From Sanguinoderma infundibulare (Eukaryota > Basidiomycota > Agaricomycetes > Polyporales > Polyporaceae), in the NCBI GenBank assembly GCA_032821775.1, contig JAVLRN010000008.1, positions 124,001-188,000 of the forward strand: a stretch of 64,000 bases of DNA, in the 5' to 3' direction. Positions 1 to 12,002 of the stretch are shown here, piece by piece; the first letter of the stretch is position 1; each line of letters starts with the position of its first letter. Made by a program: the position numbers and the translations under genes. Below the pieces are notes generated by a model. The model saw nothing but the letters and a program-made list of their open reading frames with translations, had not been told where the DNA came from and ran no database searches.

Positions 1-2
1 CG

Positions 3-1382
3 TGCGACGACAACTCTTTCCGCACGCTTCCACCCTTCAACTCCGTCCGATCGCTCGCCATCACCGGGGCCAATTGCACGCCCAGACTGGATGTGCTCCT
101 CCACCTCTTTCCCTCTCTGAACGGCACATTATCCATCAGCCTATCCGTCCTTGAAACCCTCCGCTGCTTTCGCCTTCACTCGTCGTCCGGTCAGATTAGT
201 CTCGCAGCTGCACGGGAGCGGAACCGGCGCGTCCCAGACGCCGCGCGCTGGAAGAAGCTCGAGAGATTCAAATGCCCTCTGCCGGTGGCCTACGTCCTCG
301 CGCTCCGGTGCCCTGTCCGACGCTTGGCGGTCGACTGGAACGACGCCAGTAAGACCATCCACGTCCTCCACGACACCACCCCGGAGCGTCTCGTCCTTGC
401 CCCCATCCACATGCAGGGCGACTTTGAGCGAATTCAAGCACACGCGCCCACTCTCCGGCTGACCACCGTGCGCACAACGCACCTCGTCCTCGTGATAACA
501 TGCGATGCGCGCCTTGTCAACGAGGTGAGCGTGGAGGAGGGTCCCGATATCCTCAACGAGTTGCGCTGGAACGTCGTCCTGGCAAGTAATCTATCCGTAA
601 TTCTGCCGCGTCCCACTCGCGCTCACTGTGATCGCCCAGGCGAACACCATTGAGACCCTCTCCAAGCTCTTTCCGCACGTCACCCACGCGCGGCTCGTCT
701 TTCACTTTTCCAACCGGCTCGAGCACGACTTGGCATCGTTGCACCCGCTCGACGCCCTCGCCGACGCGCTGTGTGAGTCCGACCTCGCTCCCATTGCAGC
801 CCGAATTTTCGCGGCCGCACCGGCACTGCGGTACGTCTTTATCACTTCAGCTGGCCTAGAAGAGGATCCGGCGCCCCGACCACGACGGTGGCACCAATCG
901 GGCGCATGGCGGCGGGTGCCAGTTATTGAAGGCAAGTCCGAGGGAGACCGGGGGGAAGGGGATGACACGCCGGATTGTGAGACATCGTGGATTGTCGAGG
1001 CGGTGCGCGACGCGACTGCAAGGCGGATCCTGAAGAAAGAGGATATGAGCCTATCTGATCATTGGGAGGTGCGTTACAAGGTTTCCATCTCGTCGAGAGA
1101 CCGCTGGTGCTCATGGACCACTTTCAGAAAACGCTAAAGGCGTGCAGAACGTAGCTGAATCTACAGGTAGTGGCGAGCCGGGAAACAAAGACTTTCGGGT
1201 ATCATGGGAAGGGAGCGGATGTCATAGAGTCAATAGAGAGATACGAATCTTCGAAGCGAGCAGACACATTGGAATCATGGGGCCTCGCTGACCAGGTGTT
1301 TGTGTTAGTATGTGCTACCAAATCGAGTCCAACAACTTACTCTCGCCCGCACACGAAGTGCCTGCCAGCCTGGCCGCCCTGA
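3..1382 (+). CDS. F-box-like/LRR family protein, 3' part (copy F1, runs in from the left edge)
   Basis: The 5' half lies outside the window, so the N-terminal F-box-like region is not seen. Exons 3-581, 640-1068 and probably 1167-1382 join in frame (193 + 143 + 72 codons). The protein matches copies F2 and F3 in this window: FRTLPPFNSVRSLAI near the start, ALRCPVRRLAVDW in the middle, HVTHARLVF and LKKEDMSLSDHWE at the end. Intron 1 has a GC donor (GCAAGT) and AG acceptor. The stretch after HWE looks open for 23 more codons, but F2 and F3 show that this position is a conserved donor (GTGCGTTA). The last exon here starts VVASRETK, comparable to EKLASYKM in F2, but has lost the stop at that place and reads on to 1382. 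F-box proteins recruit substrates to SCF ubiquitin ligases; that role is inferred by family resemblance only. Confidence 0.6.
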
Positions 1383-1758
1383 GTCTAAGCGAAGCATCGA
1401 TGTGGGGAAGTTCCCGTGGTTACCATACTACACGGCAATAATCGAATAAAATATTCCCGGATGACCACACCGGGACAGTAGGATTCGAACCCACACTAAA
1501 GGATGTGCCTCGTCAATCCAACCCGTCACAATTAACTACTTGCTTTCATGTCGTAATCATTTATATGCACTAGGGAGCGCTACATGAGGCCGTCAGCTGC
1601 CCGACGGGGCGCGAAGCGAGTCGTCAGCCAATGGGTTGCCCCTCGGCGATGCTATCATAGCTCACTGCAGGTGTCATCGAGGGTAAAAACATGGATTGGC
1701 ATCACCTACAGGCTAATCAGACTTACAAAACGAGTGTCAGGCATCGCTCGAGAGAAGA
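1383..1758. other. Intergenic, tail-to-tail, with a tRNA-3'-half-like stretch
   Basis: On the minus strand about 1470-1500 reads GTGGGTTCGAATCCTAC, a good T-arm (5-bp stem, TTCGAAT loop) followed by TGTCCCG as a possible 3' acceptor strand. No matching CGGGACA lies within 120 nt upstream, so no complete cloverleaf forms. It may be a broken tRNA or chance. Nothing else is visible between the F1 gene and the stop codon of the monooxygenase. Confidence 0.3.
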
Positions 1759-3530
1759 TCAAGCAGCGAGTGCCTTCAGCCTCTCCACGACGCCCGCCGT
1801 CTGGTCCAGAATGCTCGTCTCTACCGTCCACCGGAGCTCCATCTGCAACTCCTCCCCGACCGCCCCCAACTTCTCGCGCGCGTACCGCCCAGTCCTGCTG
1901 TCCTCCGCGCTCACGTCCTCCCATCCCGCGCCCCGCAGCTGTTTAGCCTCACCAGCCCTTGCGGAGGACCGCTGGACGCTCTGCGTGAACGGCCGCCGGA
2001 CTTCATCGTAGATCCCGAGCGCAGCAGGGAGGTTCGCGAGCGTCACGGACGGGTGGGAGAGGATGGTGGCGAGCACGAAGCCATCCTCGAATGCCTGGCC
2101 CGCGCCTGCGCCTAAGAACTGGAGCATTGCGTGTGCCTGTGAAGCCTTCGGTGAGCATGGTGCATGGTGCAAGGAGGGGAGCAGGGGCGACATACGGCGT
2201 CTCCTGTAAGCACCACCCGTCCGTTCACGAAGGTGGGCAGCTCGCGCACCGTGTGCGCCGCCCAACAGGACGGCTCTTTCATACACTGGAAACGTCCGCG
2301 ATCAGCGATGCGTTATGAAGATATTAATGACACCGAGAACACAAACCTGAATCACGGCCAACGTTTTGGGGTCCCACCCGTCGAATATCTTCGCGATTTC
2401 CTCGACCGTCGTCGGCTTGACCCACGGGCCGTCATACACCGTGTCGGCGCCGGGGGTGTATACCGTCCCACCAATGTTGATGAGCTTTCCGCCCGAGACG
2501 GGGTACATTACTATAACCTACGGCTCCGGTCGGTCAGTAGTCTAATGACGGGTGTTACTGACGTTCTGCGCACCTTGTTCTTTCCAAACAACTGCGAGCG
2601 AGAGAAATTGTTACTATGACTCTCAGGTGCCACAACAGAACTGGTAAAATACATACGTCCTGAGGAGTGCGCATGTGTTGCAAAAGATCCTCCGATAGAG
2701 CGCTTGGGGGCACCAAAGAGCGGTATATGACCATGCCCGACCAGATGGGATCGACCATCGAGCGCAGCCGCAAAGCCTTGTCAGGTTGGCCGTGTTTCTC
2801 CGCTTCCTCTGCGAGGCTGTTGAACATCGTGCGTCGAACCGTAGAGCGGATTCCGTCGCACCCAACGACGAGGTCGCACGTTTCCGTCGTCCCGTCCTTG
2901 AACTTGAGGGTGATCGGCTCGGTCGGTGAGGATTCGGAGTACGAGACGAGGCGCTTGGACAAGTGGATCCTGTCGTCGGCATCGAGGTGCCTGACGAGGA
3001 GCTGCTGGAGGAGAGATCTATGGAACCCGTGGAATTCTACAAAGAACCGTCGTTAGTCAAATCCGTTCACCGGTGCAACAACCGACTATGCTGGACTCAC
3101 TTTCGGTACCCTGGGCGATTTCTGCAATCTTCCCTTCGTCGCACTTACGATACAAGAGACCAAACCCTGACGGCCGTCCATGGCTCATTAGGTAGCACGC
3201 ACAGACTGAGAGACGAAATGTGCGCACCTGCACTGTCCTTCGCACCGGTGATCGCGAGGAGCTCGTCCTCGAGTCCGAGCTCCCGCATGACCGGCCAGAC
3301 GTGGGGCGACATCGCAATGCCCACACCGACCTCGGCGAGCTGAGCGGCGGACTCGTAGATGTCGAAGCGGACGTCGTGCGCGTACTTCTTGAGGCACAGC
3401 CCGAGGACAAGGCCTCCCATGCCCCCTCCGCTAGAATAAATGACGGTTAGCATTATCGAAAAAACATCTGTTTGCGGTGTACGTACATGATGGCGACACG
3501 TAACTTGGGTTGGTTGCTGTTGACAGTCAT
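1759..3530 (-). CDS. FAD-dependent monooxygenase, salicylate hydroxylase-like
   Basis: Eight exons on the minus strand: 3487-3530, 3228-3430, 3101-3166, 2657-3036, 2574-2591, 2347-2517, 2196-2285, 1759-2136. All phases close, giving 449 residues, the usual length for fungal salicylate-1-monooxygenase-like flavoproteins. The Rossmann motif IIGGGMGG is at residues 14-21 and is interrupted by intron 1. The DG motif, DLVVGCDGIRSTVR, is at 159-172, and the second FAD motif, TGDAAHAML, at 321-329. Such enzymes use NAD(P)H and O2 to hydroxylate aromatic acids (salicylate to catechol); the exact substrate cannot be read here. Exon 5 is only 18 nt (LFGKNK). The start at 3530 is chosen because it gives the short N-terminal tail typical of the family, and TATA-like boxes lie about 105 nt upstream. 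A truncated duplicate sits at 38 kb. Confidence 0.9.
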
Positions 3531-3948
3531 GATGTATCGGAATCGGCGGTGTGGAAAGGAAAAGTGGCTGACGCAGGCAGAAAGACTGAGAGGAGGGGGG
3601 AAAGGAACTTGCTGGGGGCGTCCGAGGACCCCATATACTTATACGTGCGCGGCCATTCCCCGAGCCGTACTCACCGCCAGGATCGCCGTCTATGGAAGTC
3701 CGCGAACTACAAAAAAGGTCGTGACTGGTACAAACGGGGAAAGAAAGAGCCGATCGCCCTTCTTCCAAGCGTCGCACACGTCGGGCGTGAAGGAATGACT
3801 CGGCGCGACGCGAGCTCGACGCGCTGCCTATCGGTCTGCGCTCACCGGACCCGCAACAGCAACGTGCGGTCACGCCGAGTCCTTCTGCGGCCTACCGTCT
3901 CCACGTCGTACGCGCACTAACCGGAACGTCAGGGGTTCGAAGGAAAGA
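2514..3948. repeat. Donor-like copy of a 1.4-kb segmental duplication (partner 38020-39365)
   Basis: The 5' two thirds of the FAD monooxygenase gene, its promoter and about 300 bp beyond are repeated in the same orientation 35.5 kb away. Similarity starts at TATAACCTACGGCTC (copy 1) and TATAACCGACGGCTC (copy 2). It ends near CCGGAACGTCAGG in both. Introns and the promoter are copied, so this is a DNA-level duplication and not a retrocopy. Confidence 0.85.
3633..3644 (-). promoter_or_regulatory. TATA boxes of the FAD monooxygenase
   Basis: The minus strand reads CGTATAAGTATATGGG, giving TATAAG and TATATG about 105-115 nt upstream of the ATG at 3530. The spacing suits a fungal core promoter. 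The duplicated copy keeps only GTATATGC at about 39053-39060. Confidence 0.5.
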
Positions 3949-6783
3949 GGAAAGGAAACATGCGGGAGACCCAGCGCGCGGAACCGGAAGCGAATAGAAA
4001 AGAAGAACGAGAGACCGAATCTCGATGCAAAGTCCGCCCGAACCCCACACCGTCACTCGATCCGTTCGCGGCCTCGATGACGTCCGACTTGTGCGGTCTA
4101 TCCATGGTCTCGTCCATAGCAGCGAGGAGTTCAGGCTGTTTGTATCAGTGGCAAGCACATCACTCCTATTTTGAAGTCCCTCTCATTGGCCTCATGCGTC
4201 CTCGCCCTCGATCTGCTCTCTCTCCACATCCAACGTCTCCTCATTCGAATGGGCGACGACGGGGGATGTGACGATGACGGGCGGGCGATCAAGGCCGTCT
4301 GCGACAGTTGCTGTGATGGCCAAAGTGGTCAAGATCCCAATCCGTGACCGCGAGGGTTCGTCGGTTCCCAGTCTTGTACAACTGGCCGTCGAAATCGAAT
4401 TCTATCACGTCGATAGTGGGTGGCGATGGCGCCTTGAATAGGGAAACCGAAAGACGGTTCGTGCTGGACTCGTGACTTGGCCTAAGTGCACTTCGGCAGT
4501 ATCGGGCTGGACTCCCGTAGTTCATCCGAGAGACAGGGAGTCAGGCGCAAAAAATGACATCTCGGCGTGCCTCCCTAAGAAAAACAGCGGAGACGCACCA
4601 CGGTCGAAGACCAGGGCCGTACAAGCAGCCATAAAGAGACCTACAACTTCGCATTGGTTCGACATTGAAAATTTACGACACATACCAACCGGCGGACCAC
4701 TCACCATTTTCACAACACATCTCCACCGTCGTCAAAGACTACCGCTATCGCATAGTGTGCGTTCCCACGTTCCTTCCACCAGATATGCTTCAAAAAAAAC
4801 GACCATCCGAACCAACAGCAGCCGAAGTCGGAGTGCGCCGGCCAGAGACGTTCGGGTTTGCCAACGCAAGTCTAGGTACCCGTCGTTCACTGAGCATTAA
4901 AAGAGAACAAGCAGAGACGAGCAAAGGTTCTGGATTCGACGGAAGTGGAGAGCACCCTGGCTTGAGAGGTTGACGAGCAGAAACGAGCAGGTACAATGCA
5001 AAAAGAGCCGCCTGGCAACGGGCCTGTAAGCGCCCAATCGGCAATCCCCGCTCAAGCCACTCCTCGACGCTTCGACACCTCACGGGCCGAAACTTAGCCA
5101 AAGCTTTGTCGTGACATTTTCCTTCCAGAGTGTGCTCAAATATTCATCCATATTCCCAAGGAGGTTTTTGAGTTGCCAGTAAGGAAAAGTATACCTCTAG
5201 CTCACATGTACTCCGTCCTCGTTCATGCGGCAGGTGGCACTCTGAGGGCCACGTCGCGGGCGCCAATCTGGCGTATCGCACTGCTTTCTCTCGTCCATCG
5301 GCTGTTCTCAGCGGACGCGTTCCTGACAGCCTCGACGCGTCCTCCGCTCGCTGATTGTTCAACTCCGTCTTTGCATCACGGTTTCGATCACCTCCATGGA
5401 TGTTCCTCTCCTCGCAGCGGCAAAATTTGCTCTCGGGTTCTGCAGCTGACATATCATTCGATCTCCGGGTCGACGCCGTTGTAGTATCCACGTAAGCATC
5501 TCACCTGATAACACTCGCGGAACGTATTCACAAGGCTTCCACAGATTCTTCACTTGAATAAGCTTGAGTTGAAGGCTCGTGGAGGTCATCTGGACGACAT
5601 GAGACAGACCACGAGGTAAGCATATCGTGTCTGCTCGCTGTGAGGATCAGCCCCCCAACTCACCCCCTACAGTCACCGTGCGGTGCTCATGTTCCTGACG
5701 GTCGTCCCACACTCGGACTGAAAATACAATCTGTCCGCCTCAAGCTCTCCTGCGACCCCGCTCTCCCGCCCTCCGCCCTCCGCCACGCCCTGTGACACAC
5801 CTCCGAGCGTGAAGTGCTCGCGCTCTGCCTCCCCGTTCTGCTTCCATTGAGACTGGGGCTCAACGATGAGGAGCCGCGCCTCCTCCGGCTCCAGCTCGAG
5901 GTCGAACCCCACGCACGATGCCTTCGCACATCAGCTTTCTGCGCACAGAGACAGTCGCGCTCAGCTTCACTGCTGCGCCGCGCTCGAGGAGCTCACATGC
6001 GTGGTCCGCCGCGCTGCTTTCGCTTTCGGCAGCCCCCCGTTCGCGTCCATTCCATCTGTCTGCCCAGCTCCGTTATACCTTGCATCGCAGTTGCGGTCGT
6101 CCCGGAAACTAGCGATTAGGTGGACGGTGTCCGACAAGGAGTGCCGGGCGCTAAAGCGCGAAGTGGACCCGTTATATTCCGTCGCGGGCTCCAAGGCGGT
6201 CCCGTGTCCCGTGCTCCCTGAGCTATCTATCGTCGTCGCGCAGTTCATCAGCGCTAGGGGTGGAGCGCAGCAGCGCCATGGGATCGAGTCGTTCCGGCCG
6301 CGTGCCCACAGTGGAGAGCAGGAGCTGAGGGTGCACCCGAGAAGGTGACGCAAGTCCTCCGAGTGTCGCTTACGGCGAGGACGAATGAGGGACTCCAGAA
6401 GACTGAGGAGAAACTGGTGATAAATTACGGTGGGTTAAGGAACATGTGCCAGGTGCTGCAGGTGTGGAAGAAGCGACAGAAGGGCGGCTCCCTACAGTGG
6501 ACGTCCAATGGCCCTGTTTCGCCTTTCTTGTGATACACACGTGTCATGACACCGGTGTCCGAGGGCGCGATCACGATGTTTTGTCGTTCATTGAACCATT
6601 GCAACTAGGATTTGTGGCGCATTTGACCGCAAATACAAACAAATACGAAAATTGGTTAATAGAAGTCGAATAGTTAGGTATATAGGCGATGATCGAGGAC
6701 ACATTGTATTCTGGATACATAACCGCAGCCCCGAGGTCCACACAATGGAAATGGAATGCTATCTATGACTGTGCGAAGGCTAG
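3949..6783. other. Gene-poor stretch with weak minus-strand coding signals
   Basis: No gene could be built here. A minus-strand exon-like ORF at 3929-4117 starts MDETMDRPHKSDVIEAANG but leads nowhere. Minus-strand ORFs at 4289-4525, 5673-5912 (with GFDLELEPEEARLLIVEP) and 5967-6353 look more protein-like than random and the last two could be neighbouring exons of one decayed gene. I do not recognise them. No repeat, RNA gene or mobile element was seen. Confidence 0.3.
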
Positions 6784-8547
6784 TTACTTCTGTTCTGAAA
6801 GAGTTGCAGAAAGCTGGCTCTCGCTGTCCGAGTCCCTCGGCAAGTCCGGTAGAGGCCGCCATAATCCGGTATCCGCACGAAGGAGCGGCGCGCTCTCGGA
6901 CGGTTTAGCCTGCCGGGAATCTTGGCTTGACCCAATAGAATTTTTCCCACAACTGCTATGCAGTATCATCGGTGTCGCTGCGACGCTAACCTCTATTTGA
7001 GCAAGGGAAATGACGGGGGCAGCCGGGACGGACCCGGCGGCTTCGCATTCAGACTTCTCTAGCGCGACGAGTATGATGATCAGCGTTGGGTAAATGCCCT
7101 GTACAGACCAGCATCAGCTCAAGCCTTGTACACTGTGGTAGAATCAGAGAGGGAGATACTGACGATAAGTGGAATGAGCGCTCCGTTTACAAAGAAGAAC
7201 ATGCCCAGCACAAATGGCCATGCGACCACATTGCCGTTGGAGTCAACGGTTCCAGCAATGGTCTGGTATATGACAACGAACAGCTGTCGATGCGGATAAT
7301 TAGCGCAACAGGACATTTGTTGCAGGGGCGGCCACTCACCCAAATAATGCAATATACTATTCCAGATTCGAAGAGGAGAGTCATGGTCCTCTGAACGCGG
7401 GTCTTCCTCCCGGCACCGGCCAGAGGTTTCATGAGTTCTCTATGTCGCCTTGACATGCGGGTAGTCAGAACAGGGCCGTGCATTCTGTAACCGCATCGGC
7501 GTACCAAGCTTTGATGCCAATAAGGGCAGTCGCAATAGTGTTTGTCGCCAGTGACAGAATGCACGCTGCCATACCAAAGCTATACCCACTGAAAAGAGAT
7601 CCTGGCGGGGAAGATACCACGATCCCACCGAAATATATGGCCCCAGAATCAACGGCAACAATGCCCATCCCGCAGCTAGCACTGGTGTCGATTATGGCAG
7701 TGACTATATATATTCTCCGGGTTAGCAGTGCGGCTTACCGTATTTCCGAATGACGTACTAAGTGTGGTTATGATCAAGGTGACGCCGAGCCCGCATACGG
7801 CCCGATTTCCACCCCAGAGCACGTAAACTCTCCACCAGACTATGGCATCGCCAAGCGTTACCTAAAATGTGGTGAGATGGAAGAGAAAAAGAAGATATGT
7901 TGGTGCGGGATTACTGACATTGATGGTGAGACTTGCGCTTCCGATACAACTCTGGACAGTACTCAAATCGAAAGAGACATAATTTATTTGCAATGTTGAG
8001 CAACTAGGATCTGGGATAGCTGGGTTCGAACCAAAACAATAGCGTTCCAGTGACGTGAAGTTGGCAATGACGCTCGAAATGACCTTGAAGATCTGGCTTG
8101 TCGCGGACACGGCGCTGGCCACGATAGCGATCCAGTAGGTAGCCGCAGAGATATACATCACGAGGACTGCGAAGAGCATAGCCGTTGAAGGTATCTGCTT
8201 CAAACCCTTTCGGCTGAAGTTTCGTGTATCAGATTCTCATTCTGCGGAGAGACACTATACGGACATTACCAAATATGCTGCAATCCCTGCGAGCAATGTG
8301 AAGACGCCTTTAATCTGTCAGCATGGACATAACGGCATAAGAGTACCGAATTTATTGTCTCACCGAGTAGGAACGACAACATCACGGTATCGACAACCTT
8401 GTCTTGAATCCCTAGTTGACTTTCAGGAATGTCGATCAAGGTGCCTCGAGCCTCGTCAACAACCTGGAAGATAGATTCCCATGTTGAATATGGAATTGTG
8501 ACATTTTTGGAAACTCCTGAGGTCATATTCAGATTATGGGACGACAT
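6784..8547 (-). CDS. 7-TM membrane protein, fungal-specific family (copy A)
   Basis: Eight exons: 8364-8547, 8270-8307, 7919-8206, 7759-7861, 7505-7703, 7340-7448, 7164-7283, 6784-7098; phases close to a 451-residue protein. Seven hydrophobic stretches can be picked out, including FTLLAGIAAYL, the segment around STAMLFAVLVMYIS, TLGDAIVWWRVYVLW, ATNTIATALIGIKAW, LLFESGIVYCIIW and FFFVNGALIPLIGIYP, followed by a polar cytoplasmic tail rich in Ser/Pro/Asp. Four paralogues in this window (B-E) share the same intron positions, notably the 103-nt exon carrying GDAIV-x-WR and the W split by an intron after KA. The family is common in agaricomycetes as unnamed membrane proteins; I know no demonstrated function. 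It is not recognisably a STE3 pheromone receptor. Confidence 0.85.
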
Positions 8548-9275
8548 TTTCAGTGCTGCATCCGGACGGGGGATGGTGACTGGCCTGGATAGGGAGAAGT
8601 GTGTGACTCAGATCACGAGGCAGTCTGTACTTATATCATTGACCAGCGCGCCAATGCATGAATCGGGTGACAATGGAGAAGCCGCTCAAATCACAGATCT
8701 GTCCTTAGCCTTGACTGACCAACATGATGAATGTCGTATGGGCCACAGCCCGGAGCGTTAAGATGCCTCATGCCCCAGCACGAAGCACTTAGCGCTGCGA
8801 TATTAGGTCGCGTGTATCACATCCGCTGTGATGGACACCCCATCCGACCTTCTCTCTGATCAAAGCATTCGACAGATGGTGCAAACGGGCAGCCAGAATT
8901 GAACGTACAGTGATCATTCGAGAGAGTAGCTCGGACAGGGCACTACACTGCATCGGCATGGTTTGACAGATCGAAACACGGTGTGGCTTCTGGTGCGAGA
9001 ACTTTCAGCCGTTCTATCCATTAGGACGAGGCCAGAGCCTTACCTCAACTCCATTCTGATAGGCGTGTAATCTCCTGGACGATGCTAAGATCAGGTTTCC
9101 AAGTTTCCGTGGCAATTCCCTGAGCAACAGTCACGCCGTGCCAACTGCAGTCGCGATGGTACGCCCACCATATGCACTCGATCTGCTCCTCGCTTGCGGC
9201 ATGAACAGCGTCGAGCTTGAACCATCAAGGCATAGCGTATTATTTCAAGTCCGACAGATCCAGGCATCTATTACT
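8548..9275. other. Promoter region of 7-TM copy A and intergenic DNA
   Basis: The minus strand has TATAAG at 8630-8635, about 85 nt upstream of the ATG at 8547, a good core promoter. The remaining roughly 640 bp up to the end of F2 show no gene or repeat. Confidence 0.5.
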
Positions 9276-11003
9276 CTACATTTTGTAAGATGCCAATTTT
9301 TCCTAAACGTCGGGGTCAGCTTCGCGGCACTGACAGTCTCCGAGTAACAGTCTGGTAACGTACCTCCCATTCCTCCGACAGACCCATATCTTCGGCATCC
9401 ATAACCCTCCTCGCATCCGCGCCACTCACCTTCTCCATCATCCGGCGCGCTGGAGGCACACTGCCAACTTCTCCGTCCGAGTCGCCGTCGACCACGCGCC
9501 AGGCACTGGATTGGCACCATTCCTCAGTCGTACTCTGAATGGGGTCGACCTCTTCGTAGCCAGCCGTTGTTAAGAAGACATGCTGCAGCTTCGGCGCAAT
9601 GGAGGCCAAGGACATGGCGGTCGCATCCAAGTCCATTGTCCGCATGAGGTGCGTTACATCCACCGGCTCCCATTTCACGCCCGTGTGGTGCTTGCTGGCA
9701 TGGAAGACGATGCGCACATGTGTGACGTGTTCGAAGAATGCAAGAAGTTGTTGCACGAATTCCTAACAGCGACAGTCGGGTCAGGGTTCGCCGCAACCTT
9801 GTGATACATGGAACCGAGACTCACGATAATGTCTTGTTCATTGAAAGTGAACGAATACCGCGTTCCCACGAATCGCGGGACCTTTGCATTGTACGTCACG
9901 ATGACCGCGAGGTGTGTGGTGCGAGCAGCGGCGGCCGGCGGGAACGTGCTCGCGCATTCATGCAGTGCCTCGAAGGCGAACGGGAGTTGAAAGTCCAATA
10001 TGACGAGGTGCGAAGGTTGGATGTTGCAGAGGAAGTCGATGGCCAGGTCGTCAAGGAAGTCGATCGTAAGGTGGCGAATAGGGCATTGGAGCGCGAGAAG
10101 GTAGAACGTCTCCGTATCGCAGTCAACCCTGTCGATCTTTTTCCAAGGCATGATGGCTTGTGCATGGATGTTGTGCTCCCGCATAGCCGTCGAAGATGGC
10201 ACATTTTGGAGGATCTGAAAGTGAGACAACTCGACGAACGACAGACAAAGCTTGTGGTCGAGGGATGGGAAAAGGAACAAGAGGGCGTCCAGTTTCGGCT
10301 TTCCTGTCAACTCGGTGATGGTGAGGGATCGCACGGACTTGAACTGAGGAAGCGTGCGGAAGTCGTCGTCGTGCATAGGGATCCCTTCAAGGTTGAGTGT
10401 CGTTAGGGTGGATGAGAAATGGGAGAGTGATTTGTCGAAGAGAAGCGTGGGGATTGGGTCAAAAACGGTGCTCCGCACACGTAACTCCGCTAGTCGCGAC
10501 TGCAGCGCAAGAATCGCGGGTTGTATACCGTCCCGGAAAGGACAGCAGATTGAAAGGTATTTGAGGTGTTGCATTGCCGAGAATGCGACGACGATCTCTT
10601 TGGTGTAATGAGAGTGGTGAGGTATGGTCAGATCGAGAGTATGCAGATGGTTTGTACGGGCCAGGATATCCACCAGATAGCGGACAGAGCAGAACTCCTC
10701 GTCGAATATCGATTGATATCCCCAGAAAAGGCACCTGCCCGACCTTGATACTCGGCCCCATGCATATTCAGGAACGATGAGTGTGCGTACGTGACGTGCC
10801 CGAGCCGAATCGGTGTCGAGAACGAAATTGCGGAACAGGCAGATGGATTTTCGGGCCTTCAGTGTAATGGGATGGTTTCGGAGGAGTTGGCGGATGGCGA
10901 CGGGATGTGTGGTCTTTGAAACGAGAGACATGGAAATGAGATCAGGGACGTCTTCAACAGCACCACAGATGAGTTCCAGGATGTCGAGATTCAGGTGAGG
11001 CAT
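9276..11003 (-). CDS. F-box-like/LRR family protein (copy F2, intact)
   Basis: Three exons, 9825-11003, 9364-9762 and 9276-9302, all joined in phase 0, encode 534 residues. The start at 11003 (MPHLNLDILELICGAVEDV) is chosen over in-frame ATGs upstream because F3 and F4 begin at the same place (MLRLNPDVLEAVCG, MPQLDFDVLRLICDF). The N-terminus, with LDILELIC and ISMSLVSKTTHPVAIRQLL, resembles an F-box followed by leucine-rich segments (SLTITELTGKPKLDALLFLF). The C-terminus has ARRVMDAEDMGLSEEWE and then a 27-nt last exon, EKLASYKM-stop, also conserved in F3. Intact reading frame and splice sites suggest it is functional. SCF-adaptor function is inferred; no Pfam match could be run. Confidence 0.75.
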
Positions 11004-11718
11004 CGTGTGCTCGACATGTGGGTGTTCGGGCATCACGTTCTTGACGATCTGCGAATTCCGATTCGCGATCATCAGCCGTAGTCTATTACACTGGCCATAA
11101 AATATCAACGGAGAGTACTCACAGACTCAGTCATGATGCAGCAAGCAGTTGGGACCTGACGCAGGAGATGATTGTGGTTGAAAGTTAAACTGGGTCCGAG
11201 ACGCCCAGCCGGGGCACAACTTAAGTGCCCCTCGGCCGGCGCCGATTGAGAGCGGCTTTGAATGCGAACTCGTCAGTACTCGGGTCTGGTTGCTTGGCCC
11301 TCTCGGAGCTCGTCTCCCTCATATAAGGACTGGCATGCAAAACAAAAGCAGTTTGACATTCTCGGGAACGTGCCAGTCAAAGAAACAATGGCGAATCCTC
11401 TACCTTGACATATGATCCTCCGGGCGAATTGTCCTGTTACCAAAGTCCTTTCTTAAACTGAGCGACGTCCCTAACGCCACTAATTTTGTCTTACTCACTG
11501 TCTCTCCACGCTGACAATCATCCAAAGCAAGACAGCGACAATGCACATTGGTGCTTGACCCCGACGAAGGCCTTTGTACCATCCGCCCACGTGCAGATCT
11601 CTCCGCCACAGCGCGCGGCTGCTGTTGACTGGGCGCGCACTCGACTAAGCAGCTAGCCTTTGCTGAACTGTTTGATATCAGCCCGACCGTCTCCCAGCGT
11701 GAAGGTGATGTCACTTAC
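11004..11718. other. Upstream region of F2
   Basis: On the minus strand a TATA-like CTTATATGAG lies at about 11316-11325, some 310 nt before the ATG of F2, which would imply a long or intron-containing 5' leader. No gene was found in this 0.7 kb. Confidence 0.35.
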
Positions 11719-12002
11719 CTCCTACTCCTCAGGAAGGCCCATCTCGTCTTCCTCCGTGATCCTCCGCGAGGCGTAATCGCTCAGTTCTTGAATGGTCTTG
11801 AGGCTCTTGAGAGTGATCGTGTGCGTCCTTAGGATATGTCGTATCGCCATGGGCCAGACTGCCTGACAAGTGAGGGATAGGCAGAGGAGATCGTGCATGT
11901 CTGTGATAGAGCACAGACGACCTCCATGACATCCGCATTGAGGTCCGGCGGGGGAGCTGTCGCCGGTTGAGCGCGACCGGGCTTTAAGTTGATGGAAGCC
12001 AT
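11719..12002 (-). pseudogene. F-box-like family relic with internal deletion
   Basis: The minus strand starts MASINLKPGRAQP, reaches LNADVMEVVCALS, and then a 1-nt frameshift leads to HDLLCLSLTCQAVWPMAIRH. This corresponds to the N-terminal 50 residues of F2/F3. The sequence jumps straight to YASRRITEEDEMGLPEE, which is the extreme C-terminus of the family, followed by TAG where the others have TGG (W), then GAG and a GTAAGT donor. About 400 codons of the leucine-rich middle are missing, so this is a dead fusion of the two ends of the gene. Confidence 0.75.

Noticed and set aside
3145..3873. 242-codon minus-strand ORF read as one protein
   Set aside because: It runs through the promoter, leader and first intron of the FAD monooxygenase. 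The spliced start at 3530 restores the GGGMGG motif after RVAII.
9738..10406. 222-codon plus-strand ORF
   Set aside because: It is antisense to exon 1 of F2, which has full family similarity, matching introns and conserved termini.
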